Source: Loripinus fragilis
Taxonomy: Eukaryota > Mollusca > Bivalvia > Lucinida > Lucinidae
Length of the DNA stretch: 64,000 nt
Assembly: GCA_964019695.1 (NCBI GenBank)
Contig: OZ026531.1
Location: 9,309,701 to 9,373,700 of the forward strand
Direction: 5' to 3'
Shown: positions 46,911 to 57,023 of the stretch, in pieces
Position numbering within the stretch: position 1 is the stretch's first letter
Layout: every line of letters begins with the position of its first letter
Notes under the pieces: model-generated
The model's database searches: none
What the model was told of the DNA's origin: nothing
The model's input: the letters and a program-made list of their open reading frames with translations, nothing else
Position numbers and translations under genes: made by a program

Positions 46911-47233
46911 TATCATATGACGTCGCGTCTGGGAGCGATATAACGCCGTGCAATAAAATCTGTAAACCACTAGTGGTTTATCGATTGTCGGGGGACACAT
47001 TATGACGCCCATAACAACGACAAAATTATAACGTTTTTACGCCAGAAATGAGATTTAAAAGTAATCTTAATGTCATACGATAAATAGAATCTAACATTCG
47101 TGCTCTTGTATAATTGAATTTATTAAACTCGTTGCGAAAAAGAGATAAAATGCTCGGCAAACCTCGTATTTTATCTCTTTTCCCCAACTCGTTTAATAAA
47201 TTCAATAAAACATGAGCACTCATGTAAGATCCT
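46911..47233 (-). repeat. R340 multi-hairpin element, copy 5, ending 40 bp before lectin exon 2
   Basis: TATCATATGACGTCGCGTCT to CATGTAAGATCCT, minus orientation. Its right end leaves only 39 bases for branch point and polypyrimidine tract before the exon at 47273. Confidence 0.9.
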
Positions 47234-47272
47234 AATGATCCTTTATTTACTGAGCACTATTTTTGTTTTCAG

Positions 47273-47581
47273 AGAAAATTGTTATATGTGAAAATGACGA
47301 GGGAACGATAAAGTGTGACATGGAGACCGACTTTGTAATAGTTGAAGCAAACTTTGGTCGTACTGCAACTGATGTATGTCCGTCTGACAATCCAGTAGAG
47401 AATGCGAACACAGACTGTGTTGAACCTAGGACTTTTAGTATACTGCATTTCATATGTAACGCAGGTTATGACGAACTTCTCACGCAGTGTAAACTGAGAC
47501 CACAAGATACTTATCTTTTTGGTATTCCATGTACTGACACTAAGAAGTATTTGGAGGTGACAATTGACTGTCAGTCCACAG
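47273..47581 (+). CDS. SUEL/rhamnose-binding-type galactose-lectin domain exon
   Basis: Acceptor TTTTGTTTTCAG precedes 47273; donor G|GTATAA follows 47581. The exon is 309 bp, phase 1-1, encoding about 103 residues with eight cysteines: VICENDEGTIKCD, then VEANFGRT and DVCPSD, then DCVEPRTFSILHFIC, then QCKL, and LFGIPCTDTKKYLEVTIDC. This is the Gal_Lectin (SUEL) pattern; rhamnose-binding lectins carry ANYGR, DPC and KYL at these places. Here they read ANFGR, IPC and KYL, so two sugar-contact positions differ from the typical lectin and binding cannot be assumed. With exon 1 it predicts a secreted protein or the ectodomain of a larger receptor (SUEL domains also occur in latrophilin-type and polycystin-type proteins). 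No stop codon in the exon, so more exons must follow; none was found up to 64000. R340 copies lie 40 bp upstream and 16 bp downstream. Confidence 0.87.
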
Positions 47582-47597
47582 GTATAAACCTACCATT

Positions 47598-47940
47598 TAT
47601 CATAATATGACGTTGCGTCTGGGAGTGAAATAACACCACGCAATAAAATCGATAAACCACTAGTGGTTTACAGAGTTTTGGTAAACGTTATGACGTCCAT
47701 AGTAACGTTGCGCACATAATTAAAAAACCTTATCTTTTTTACGCCAGAAAAGAGATTTCAAAGTAATTTCAAGTCATTTGATAAATAGAATCTTACATTC
47801 GTGCTCCTGTATTATTGAATTTATTAAACTCGTTGGGAAAAAGCGATAAAATGCTCTGCAAGCCTCGCATTTTATCTCTTTTCCTCAACTCGTTTAATAA
47901 ATTCAATAAAGCATAAGCACTCATGTAAGATCCTCTATAT
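47598..47940 (-). repeat. R340 multi-hairpin element, copy 6, starting 16 bp after lectin exon 2
   Basis: TATCATAATATGACGTTGCG to CATGTAAGATCCTCTATATA, minus orientation, same direction as copy 5 on the other side of the exon. Confidence 0.9.
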
Positions 47941-48515
47941 AATTCTCATAAAAAGCCTTGCGGTACAAAATATTTAGGGGATAACTGTATTCAAAATCTT
48001 CATTTAAGGGCTATTGCGGGAAATACTTCCCGCATTTAGATCTTTTAAATTATTTGCATACAGTTTGTTTTATTTATGGACTGTCGATTTATGAAGTAAA
48101 AAGGATATGTCACCACGCACGATTTTTCATAATCTGACATGGAAGTTTTCAGCATTTTACCAATTTTCTGGAAAAAAACCCAAGTCCTTTATATTAAGTT
48201 AAAATAGTTGTAATCGCCATCCAGCTTTTATTTAGTTTCATTTTAAGTGCCGGTTCAGATAAAATTCATGCAAAATTAAAATTTCTTTCCACATGGTGGT
48301 CAACAGATTTTGATAAAGATTACATAGTAGGAAGGTCAATGGACCTGCTTTTCAGTCCTAATTTATTTTTTCTAAAATCATTTGCGTTACTTAGAAAATC
48401 GGGTTTATATTTTTTAACCATTATTTTGACATTTAGCTTAAATCCTATGGAAAATGATGGCGAAAATCAGCGACATTTTTCGTAAATTTTGTAGACGAGG
48501 ACGCCAATGTAACAT
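47941..48515. other. Lectin intron or downstream DNA; no feature
   Basis: AT-rich with one short hairpin (ATTGCGGGAAATACTTCCCGCAT at about 48013). No exon-like frame with splice sites was recognised. Confidence 0.45.
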
Positions 48516-48520
48516 GGCCA

Positions 48521-49912
48521 ACAAGTTGTTTTAGATGGCCAAGCCTCAGATCCAGTTCCAGTGCTATCCGATGTGCCCCAGGGATCGGTCCTAGGTCCGG
48601 TCCTGTTCCTCATCTTCATAAATGATCTGCCAGATAACATCAAGTCTTCTGTTCACCTGTTCACAGACGATTGTGTCCTGTATAGGAATATACATTCACT
48701 TCAGGATTGTTTGACCTTGCAAGAAGACCTCACCAGCTTAGGACAGTGGGAAGCCAATTGGCAAATGAAATTTAACGTAGCCAAATGTCACTCAAAGAGA
48801 GTGTCTCGGCAATAGCATCACAAACAAATTCTTTTCGACTACTCACTACACAATCAAACTTTGGAAAATGTTCAGTCTGCAAAATACCTTGGTATCACCA
48901 TTACAGATAACATGGATTGGTACCGGGCCGCGTAGCGCAGTCGGTAACGTGTCTGGTTACAGATGCGAAGCTGACTGCAGATCCAGGGGTCGCGAGTTCG
49001 ATCCCGGCCCGGTCCCATACTTTCGTGGAGATTGATCATGAAATAATTTCTACCGTCATTCTCCTCCCTTCCGCTGAATCATTCATGAAGGGATGTTGTC
49101 AGTTACAAACGAAAGTATGTGCACGATTACTGGTTAACTGCTTGTTCAAGCTTGCCCAGGAAAAAAGTGTGATTAGGTGAACTGACCGTCCCGCAATGAC
49201 CATAGCTGTTGACTTGGGACGTAAAGCAACAAATACAAACAAACAAACAAATAACATGGATTGGGGTCAGCATGTCTCAGAAATCTCTTCAAAAGCAACT
49301 AAGAGACTTGGTTTCCTTCGCAGGAATTTGGCTTTTACACCTAGGAGTACAAATGAAGTTGCATACAAAACTTTGGTTCGGCCTAAACTAGAGTATGCAG
49401 CACCCATTTGGAGCCCTCACTTGAAAATTCAGATTAATCAGATTGAGAAAGTTCAGAGGACAGCAGCCCGCTGGACCTGCAGTCCTGAGATGGCGAAACA
49501 CGAGTAGTGTCGGCGAAATGCTTGATGAGCTTGAATGGCCATCTCTTGAGGCCCGGAGGGACCATTGTGGATTAATGTCTATTGAAAAAAACAAGTATAT
49601 GACCCCTGCTCACATTTCGAAAACTATCAGGTCATCACATAGTGCTCAATACCGCAGACATCAGACATACAGTGATGCCCTGAAGAATTCCTTTTTCCCA
49701 CGAACTATTCCACATTGGAATAGTCTGTCTCCTTCTGTGGCAAATACCCATTCCACAGAGGAGTTAAGGGCACTCCTTATTTAAACAAAAATTCAGCCAG
49801 ACGTTTTTGTGTAGTTTTGTTGTTTTTTGTGTTGTTTTTGTTTTTTATTTTATCAAAATTTCCAAATTCGCACTCTTTGGTGTAATGCTCAAGTTTGAGC
49901 CATGGAACCAGT
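48521..49912 (+). pseudogene. LINE ORF2 3' fragment (CR1/jockey-type), split by a SINE
   Basis: The frame enters without a start at about 48524 and reads through RT motifs DVPQGSVLGPVLFLIFINDL (48567) and LFTDDCVLYRN, where the usual catalytic (F/Y)ADD is TDD. It continues through ANWQMKFNVAKCHS to a stop at about 48813; a shifted frame runs through YLGITITDNMDW to the SINE at 48921. After it, 49265-49510 encodes GQHVSEISSKATKRLGFLRR and VRPKLEYAAPIWSPH, and a shifted frame (49443-49784) gives RWRNTSSVGEMLDELEWPSL and SFFPRTIPHWNSLSPSV before a stop at 49782. These are the RT palm/thumb and C-terminal conserved blocks of a common invertebrate CR1/jockey-superfamily LINE. 5' truncation is typical of LINE retrotransposition. 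Confidence 0.9.
48921..49250 (+). mobile_element. tRNA-derived SINE with a 14-bp perfect target duplication
   Basis: Flanked by identical ATAACATGGATTGG at 48907-48920 and 49251-49264. The head has a GCGTAGCGCAGTCGG A-box region and GCGAGTTCGATCCCGGCC B-box region, with CCGGGCC pairing to GGCCCGG as acceptor stem and extra sequence in the anticodon arm. The body ends AGCTGTTGACTTGGGACGTA followed by an AACAAATACAAACAAAC tail. The tail block (CTGTTG...GGGA(C/T)GT(T)AAA) is shared with the SINE at 63228. It sits inside the LINE reading frame. Pol III promoter boxes look intact. Confidence 0.95.

Positions 49913-49981
<69 letters not shown>
49913..49981 (+). repeat. (GATA)n tail at the LINE 3' end
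   Basis: About 17 GATA units directly after GAACCAGTAAA. Microsatellite tails replace poly-A in several CR1-like LINEs, so this is read as the element's 3' terminus. AACATG occurs just after the tail and near 48516, too short to claim as a target duplication. Confidence 0.85.
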
Positions 49982-50329
49982 ACATGCATGGGGATGAAGC
50001 TGAATTATTGAACTTCGTCGTCAAGAAATAAAATGCGTTGCAAAATTGGTATGTGTCTAATTACGTGGCGTTTTTTGCCCCTCGGTATCGGGGTAATTTT
50101 GGTACACGGCTTCGCCGTTTCTTTACCAACACTGGATAGGAACCAGTCTGTTTGTTTTGTAGCTATGTTGTTGTTGTTGTTGGTAAATTTCTCCACTGTC
50201 TGGAGAACTTCACATAAGTGAATAAACCCTTAATTGAAGTATTAGTGTTAATAAAAGTATCTAAACTACTGTAGAAAATGGATACTTGTGAACGTTTAAC
50301 AAATATGTACAGGTCCTTGTGGTTGAGAA

Positions 50330-51024
50330 TCAAGCTTTCACAGTGTCTGACTTCTTGGCCACAACCGCACAAGCAAATTGGTGAAAGTCCCAATCTTTCT
50401 TCTGGCACTGAACGCTAAAGTAGCGGGTTATATGACAGCGTGAACAACGTTTAAGGTCCTCTCCTTTTTTGGCTGGATGCTAACAGTTTGAACAAACACT
50501 ATATTCACTGCTCACATCACTGTCACTTTCGTCGTCACTATCGTCACTATCAAAGTTGTCCAGGAATTCACGAAGAATGGCCTGTTCGTTTAACAGGTAG
50601 GGATCTGCAGGTGGACCAGGTCCCTGTTACTACCACAAGCAAGACTGGTATTTTCCAGTTCTTTTACACACACAGAATTATCCAAATTCTGCTGGTCCTT
50701 TTCTGGCGAAGTCAAATCTGGTTTTCCAGCTAACTTCTTTTCTAGGAACCGCACATGTCTCTTCCTAGAATGAGCCAACGCAGAGGGAGATCTATTCTTC
50801 TTCTGACGACGTCTCTTTACTGGTTTCACAGTAGTCCGTCTGGTTACCTTGTTGTCGTCCATGTCTTTGTTGGGAGTTTTGGCGGGAAGTTTGCAACTGA
50901 CAGTTAATGAGAATTTATCCGGACTCCGCGTGAGTTTCCACGAGAATAGGTTGTCCTCATCATTCTCCAGCCTGTTCAGAACTTCCACGATCGATTTCGT
51001 TATAACACTGGGCAATCCTTCCAT
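50330..51024 (-). pseudogene. Intronless MYND zinc-finger ORF, broken
   Basis: From ATG at 51024 a 144-residue frame begins EGLPSVITKSIVEVLNRL, has a FSWKLTRSPDKFSLTVSCKL segment and a basic KRRRQKKNRSPSA patch, and ends at a TAA near 50590. A shifted frame continues with PADPYLLNEQAILREFLDNF and an acidic DSDDSDDESDSD run. A Cys/His cluster follows: CSNC, a TAG stop two residues before the paired half, then CSRC...RYF...QCQKKDWDFHQFAC, and a stop at 50330-50332. C-x2-C, C-x2-C, C-Q-x3-W-x2-H-x3-C is the MYND pattern, a protein-interaction zinc finger. At least one frameshift and one nonsense codon break the ORF. It may be a retrocopy or part of a repetitive family; no second copy is in the window. 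The ATG-proximal GGCGGATCGAGTGGACGTG near 51072 could mark an older start. Confidence 0.7.
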
Positions 51025-53640
51025 TATTAATATCCAAAAATCATGGTTGCGCGAAATCCACGTCCACTCGATCCGCCATGTTTTTCTTCCCCGCTATGAG
51101 AAACGTAATCACGTGATGCGCCATGTGACACAAAACAACAATGGCCAATTTCACGGTTAACGGATTGTTGAATGTTGCTGTATTTTTCTAGCAGTTGTGG
51201 CATTTAATCCAAATATTCAATTGAATCAAAAATCGATCAGCATAATTGGGACACAACAAGATATGTGCATCGTAAAGCGAATGCCAGTTCTGAGGGCAAC
51301 ATTTTGGCGAAGAGAGCGAGAAACAAGTTGAGCTTATGAAAAGCTTTCAGCAAATATTGGCAGAAGAGAAGGCTTTATACGAAAATACGGAAAGACAGTA
51401 CATTGAGGCGATTGTCACTCCCCAGCATCTAGTGTCTTCCATATATATGCAACGATGGCAATGACACCATTGGCCTTGTGCTGAAGCAAAGCAGGTATTA
51501 TTATTTTTTCTTAAATTTTCAAACAAAATCTATCATAGCAGTGCAAGAAATATTTCTTTAGGATAATGGAAATCTATCCAAACTTGTCTGTTCTCTGTCT
51601 TACCCAACACTTTTTACAGGCCCTCAAATAAAAAATCTGAAAATGCTCTAGCTAGGGGAACCTATGCCAATTTTTTTCAAAAATCAAGAGACAGCCAACC
51701 CCTCCCCTGAAAGAAGTAGGGAGGGGATACACTAAGGCATTGTGGGATTTTTGTTATATAATTCAACTGTCATCTATTTACATCCAGGGCCCAAACATTC
51801 GGCACCCATATCATAGACTGCTAATGGAGTAAACTTGTCTGGGTTCACAATGTTTGCAAACTCGAGGCATTGGATGCTTTACAAATTACTAAAGCATTTA
51901 TTTTTTTCACGAAATATTGCTTAAAGAACGGTGTATAACATACAAAACTGTAATGACCCATTTCCTTTTGGGGCAGTCTGATATGGGTTGACAATGTTTA
52001 CTTGTACTGGACTGTTTTCAAACAATGGATCAACCCTTCAGGCCAAGTACTGGTAAATTATTGCCACAAGAACAGGTTCACATTTTTTATAGATATGCCT
52101 TAGCTACCTTACACCAAACGAGTAATTACCATTCATTACTAGTTACGGTGGAGGTGACCTAGAGTGACGCACGGTGTCGGCACGGTGCCGACACTTTGAC
52201 ACCCACCGACAGAACGAGACTGGGCGAGACAGGTGACCGTTTCACGGTGGATCCGATTATAGCCAAGGTGTCGCAGCGTGTATTTTATTGCACTGTTATA
52301 CAAACAATACAGTCTTAACAGGTAAGGACACGTTTAAACTGGCGAAAACGACCAGTAGCATAGCACAGGCTTTTCAAGGTGGTGTGCTAGTTATAATAGA
52401 AAAGCGTTGAAAATCAGCGCTATTTGTCCAGATTTTCTCCCCTGATGTAATTCATATGAAGTATGCCGACACCTGCACGTGAAAAAGAAGTGTACGTGAC
52501 AAAATTCACATCGCATTTCGCCAGCTTTCGATCATTTTCAGCACCGATTATGAAATGAGGTTCTACAATAATTATTACTTATATTTCGAAGTTGAAAGTT
52601 TTCTTTTTCTTCTCAAATCAACGTTGTTGTTGTTGCTTCTACAAAAACTCAGACGTGTGCGCATTTGCGCACGCTTGGCAGAGCCTTAGCTACTCTGTAC
52701 ATTTAATAGATTAGACACAATCGCCGTTGGTCTTTATTGCATATGCGAGCAGCCGTAGCTCAGACGAGTGTGTGCATAAGTACATTTAGAAAGTGATCTA
52801 GACCAAACATGCATATAAAATATGTGCCTCGACGTGAGAAACCCTGATTTTGTTGCATGCGAACAACAGACCAGTAAGCGCATCTACTCAGTCTGATCAG
52901 CTAATAAGATAATTATAATAGTTTATTGAAATTTCAAGATTCTAGCCAGTCACTGTACAAAACCTGATTATAAATATTTTGGCGATAATACCCAAACTAC
53001 AGTCACATTTTCAGAGCATGTACATAAACATCTGCAAAGTCCCCAAAAGATGGAATTAAATTGTAGGAGTTGCGCTCACAAAGTAACTTCTCGTTGTAAC
53101 TGAGATGGTGAAAAATGATGATGTTCACAGTTGGAAAAAGTGAAGAAAAAAATGACGATAATGTCCAAAACACATGCTCATCTTTAGACTATGAAAAAGT
53201 TTCAAATCAATCGAACTAAAACTGTGAGAGGAGTTGCGCTCAGAAAATACCCCCTCATTGCGTCTACGTACAGACGAACGAACTCATTTTAATAATCTCC
53301 TTCTACATAAAAACGAATGAAGAAATCTCCTTACCGTGAAATTATTTACTAATTATTCCATGACATGTGATGTACCTCTCATGTACATCATTTATATGTT
53401 GACATCTGCACGTGAAACGGGAAGCTGCCATTTCGAGCTTTGGCACGACCGAATGTTTTGAGTGTAATTCCAGTTCAAACATGTGTTTTGGGTGCTCAAA
53501 AGAACCGTCTCATCGTAAGATTTTAAATCAGTGTTGTCAGGTTTCGCTGTCCCTTAAAGCGCTAGCGAAAAAAATGCTTCTGAAAATGAAATCTGCTCCA
53601 GTCGTCTGCTGCATATATTGACTAATGTAGGCAAACAGTG
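51025..53640. other. No recognisable gene
   Basis: Mostly unique AT-rich DNA. A palindrome GTGTCGGCACGGTGCCGACAC lies near 52172, and an inverted CACGTGATGCGCCATGTG near 51112. A short frame near 51336-51430 (AEEKALYENTERQYIEA) is unexplained and unsupported. Confidence 0.45.
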
Positions 53641-53649
53641 TGGACGCAA

Positions 53650-53790
53650 TAGGCATTACAAGTGTCGTCTGCTGATAACCTTTACAAACAAGTTGGACCC
53701 AGATCAGGCCCGACAAGACAAGAAGTCGGACCTGATCTGGATCCAAACTGTTTGACACTTTTATGGAATTCCTGAAATCAGCAGACAACA
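53650..53790. repeat. MITE family A, copy 4
   Basis: GTGTCGTCTGCTGATAACC on the left, GAAATCAGCAGACAAC on the right, inner blocks GACCCAGATCAGGCCCGAC and GTCGGACCTGATCTGGATC inverted. A second GTCGTCTGCTGCATAT end lies just upstream at 53600, as it does at 15800. Confidence 0.8.
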
Positions 53791-53825
53791 CTGTCAATCA
53801 TTCAATCACTGCATTTTGTCACGTA

Positions 53826-56501
53826 TGTCATTTATACAATGGTAATCGGTTAGTTCTTGCTTAAATGAGAATAACTTCTTCTAATACTATTTATTTTTAC
53901 CCCCGGTACGAAGTATATAGGGGGTATATAGTTTTTGCCTTTTCTGTAATTATACCCCCAGTACGAAGTATATAGGGGGTATATAGTTTTTGCCTTTTCT
54001 GTAATTATGTTTGTTTGTCTGTTTGTTTGTCTGTCTGTCTGTCTGTAAACTTTTTTTCCGTCACAGATTTCTCAGCAACTACTTGGGTTAGGATTTTGAA
54101 ATTTGGTACAAAACTTGATAGTGATGAGTTGTATTGTGTAACAAAAAAACAGCCACATATTGCTTATCAGTCCCTTTATTTCTTCATTTTTCTTTCTCTC
54201 AAATGGAAATTTCTGTCACAGATTTCTCAGCTCCTATAGGAGCCAGTGTTTCAAAATTTTGTGTACACCTTTAGGTAGGCAAAGTGTACTGTGTAAGTGG
54301 AAATTAAGATGCTAATCCTCATTTTGCTTTCTTTTTTCAATTTTTTTCATTTTTTCCTTCTTTCACTCTTATATAATACATATGGACTTTTTTTCTGTCA
54401 AAGATTTCTCAGCAACTACTTGAGTTAGGATTCTGAAATTTGGTACAAAGCTTGATAGTGATGAGTTGTATTGTGTAACAAAAGAACAGCCACATATTGC
54501 TTATCAGTCCCTTTATTTATTCATTTTTCTTTCTCTCCAATGAAAATTTCTGTCGAAGATTTCACGGTTCCTATTGGAGCCAGTGTTTTCAAATTTTGAG
54601 TACACCTTCAGGTAGGCTAAGTGTATTGTGTAAATGTAAATAAAGATGCTAAAGCTCATTTTGCCTTCTTTTTCATTTTTTCATTTTTTCCTTCTTTCAC
54701 TCTTATATAATACATATAGACATTTTTTGTCAAAGATTTTCAGCAACTGCTTGAGTTAGGATTCTGAAATTTGGTATAAAGCTTGATAGTGTTTAGTTGT
54801 ATTGTGTAACAAAACAACAGCCACTTATTGCTTATCAGTCCCTTTATTTATTCATTTTTCTTTCTCTCCAATGAAAATTTATGTCGCAGATTTCTCAGTT
54901 CCTATTGGAGCCATTGTTTTCAAATTTTGCGTACACCTTCAGATAGGCTAAGTGTATTGTGTAAATGAAAATAAAGATGCTAAAACTCATTTTGCCTTCT
55001 TTTTCAATTTTTCATTCTGTCACTCCTATATAACATATATGGACGTTTTCGTCAGATTTTTTCTCAGCAACTCCTTGATTTAGGATTATGAAATTTTGTG
55101 TGCACTTTCAGGTAGGCAAAGTGTATTGTTTAAATGAAAATTAAGGTGCTAATCCGCAGTTTGCCTTCTTTTTCCAAATTTTCAATTTTTCCTTCTGTCA
55201 TTCTTATATAACACATATGGACATGTTTCATTAGAGTTTTCTCAGAAACTACTTGATTTAGGATTATGAAATCTTTGACAATTTTGTCTTTTCTCTGAAA
55301 GTGTTCCAACCTCTGATGGCTACCGCCGGGAGTATGTGAGCTTTGCTCACTTCTTGCTATATTTATGTTTGTTTGTCTGTTTGTTTGTCTGTCTGTCTGT
55401 CTGTAAACTTTTTTTCCGTCAAAGATTTCTCAGCAACTACTTGGGTTATGATTTTGAAATTTGGTACAAAGCTTGATAGTGATGAGTTGTATTGTGTAAC
55501 AAACAAAAAGCCACATATTGCTTATCAGTCCCTTTATTTGTTCATTTTTCTTTCTCTCCAATGGAAATTTCTGTCACAGATTTCTCAGCTCCTATTGGAG
55601 CCATTGTTTTCAAATTTTGTGTACACCTTCAGGAAGGCAAAGTGTACTGTGTAAATGGGAATTAAGATGCTAATCCTCACTTTGCCTTCTTTTTTCAATT
55701 TTTCATTTTCCTTCTTTCACTCTTATGTAATACATATGGACTTTTTTCTGTCAAAGATTTCTCAGCAACTACTTGAGTTAGGATTCTGAAATTTGGTATA
55801 AAGCTTGATAGTGATTAGTTGTATTGTGTAACAAAAGAACAGCCTTATATTGCTTATCAGTCCCTTTATTTATTCATTTTTCTTTCTCTCCATAAAATTT
55901 CCGTCACAGATTTCTAGGTTCCTATTAGAGCCAGTGTTTTCAAATTTTGTGTACACCTTTTAGATAGGATTAGTGTATTGTGTAAATGAAAATAAAGATG
56001 CTTAAGCTCATTTAGCCTTCTTTTTCAATTTTTCCTTCTGTCACTCCTATATATAACACATATGGACGTTTTTTGTCAGAGTTTTCTCAGCAACTACTTG
56101 ATTTAGGATTATGAAATTTTGTGTACCCTTTCAGGTAGGCAAAGTAAATTGTGTAAATGAAAATTAAAGTGCTAACCCTCGTTTTGCCTTCTATTTTCAA
56201 ATTTTCAATGTTTCCTTCTATCACTCTTTTATAACACAAATGGACATTTTTCATAAAAGTTTTTTCAGTTAGGATTATGAAATCTTTGACAATTTTGTCT
56301 TTTCTCTGAAAGAGTTAAAATCTCTGATGGCTACCGCCGGGGGTATGTGAGCTTTGCTCACTTCTTGCTATATTTATTTTACAAGCTAAAAGAAACTGAG
56401 CTGTAACACTGATGTTAAAAATACAACTGATCTCTTAGATGGGCGTCTGGAGTTTCTCTTATAATTAGATTAAGATAAAACAAGCATGCACTATCATAAC
56501 A
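53826..56501 (-). repeat. 3' LTR of gypsy 2, split by insertion
   Basis: Plus-strand left part 53826-53897 (GGTAATCGGTTAGTTCTTGC...ACTTCTTCTAATAC) and right part 56371-56501 (ACAAGCTAAAAGAAACTGAG...CACTATCATAACA) together correspond to 60904-61100. TATTTATTTT is present on both sides of the insert. Confidence 0.92.
53898..56370 (+). mobile_element. Helitron-like tandem element inserted in the gypsy 2 LTR
   Basis: Starts TACCCCCGGTACGAAGTATA; the reverse complement CCGGGGGTA lies near the end (56337-56345), followed by the hairpin GTGAGCTTTGCTCAC and TTCTTGCTA. The same terminal block (GGCTACCGCCGGGAGTATGT, GAGCTTTGCTCAC) also occurs internally at about 55317-55362, right before a second TTTGTTTGTCTGTTTGTTTG head, so this is a head-to-tail pair of which the second lacks the first ~95 bp. 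The core is ~340-bp units (TTTCTCAGCAACTACTTG(G/A)G, TGATGAGTTGTATTGTGTAA, CTTATCAGTCCCTTTATTT, GGAGCCA(G/T)TGTTTTCAAATT, CCTTCTTTCACTCTTATATA). The first 53 bp are themselves doubled. No protein. The layout parallels 18225-19355. Confidence 0.8.
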
Positions 56502-56512
56502 ACCCCCTTCTC
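56502..56512 (-). promoter_or_regulatory. Polypurine tract of gypsy 2
   Basis: On the minus strand GAGAAGGGGGT directly precedes the 3' LTR start TGTTATGATAG. Confidence 0.9.
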
Positions 56513-57023
56513 AAAACAAATTGATAAATTTGTCAAGAAACCCATTAGGTGGGATAATAATTATTATCTAGTCACTCGAATAACCATTAACTGGACTCTA
56601 TCTATTGTACTGCTGTAATAAGCCTGATAGCAGTCTGATTTTATGAATGAAATTCCAATGAGAAAATTTTAGAGAATTTCTACCTTGCAACTAAAAGTAT
56701 ACTGTTCATCAAAAGTAATGTAGGCATAATCCATATGAACTTTAAAACGTCTATGCAACTTAAAGCATATGTATGGTAAATAATCCAATATTTTTGTGTG
56801 AATATGAACCTATAATATGATTAATATTATGCTTTTAAAACATATTTAGCTGTACATTTTGAAAGTAAGTAATCAAAATATATTGATTACTGCACAGTAT
56901 CTATTTACATAACGTAATCTTTGAATCTCACAGGCGTCGTTTTCACCGTTCTACCATAGCGTGTGACGTATGGTTTTGGCTCGGAAGTAGATGGTTCCCA
57001 TTCGTCCGATTGTGTGCTATTAT

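Noticed and set aside
49388..49594. 68-codon minus frame in the LINE region
   Set aside because: Antisense of the LINE ORF2 C-terminal block.
54015..55654. Frames starting with Leu/Ser/Val/Cys repeats (SVCLSVCLSV) at 54015 and 55343
   Set aside because: The start is translation of a GTCTGTCT tract and the rest is the tandem core of a Helitron-like element, present twice; no protein family.
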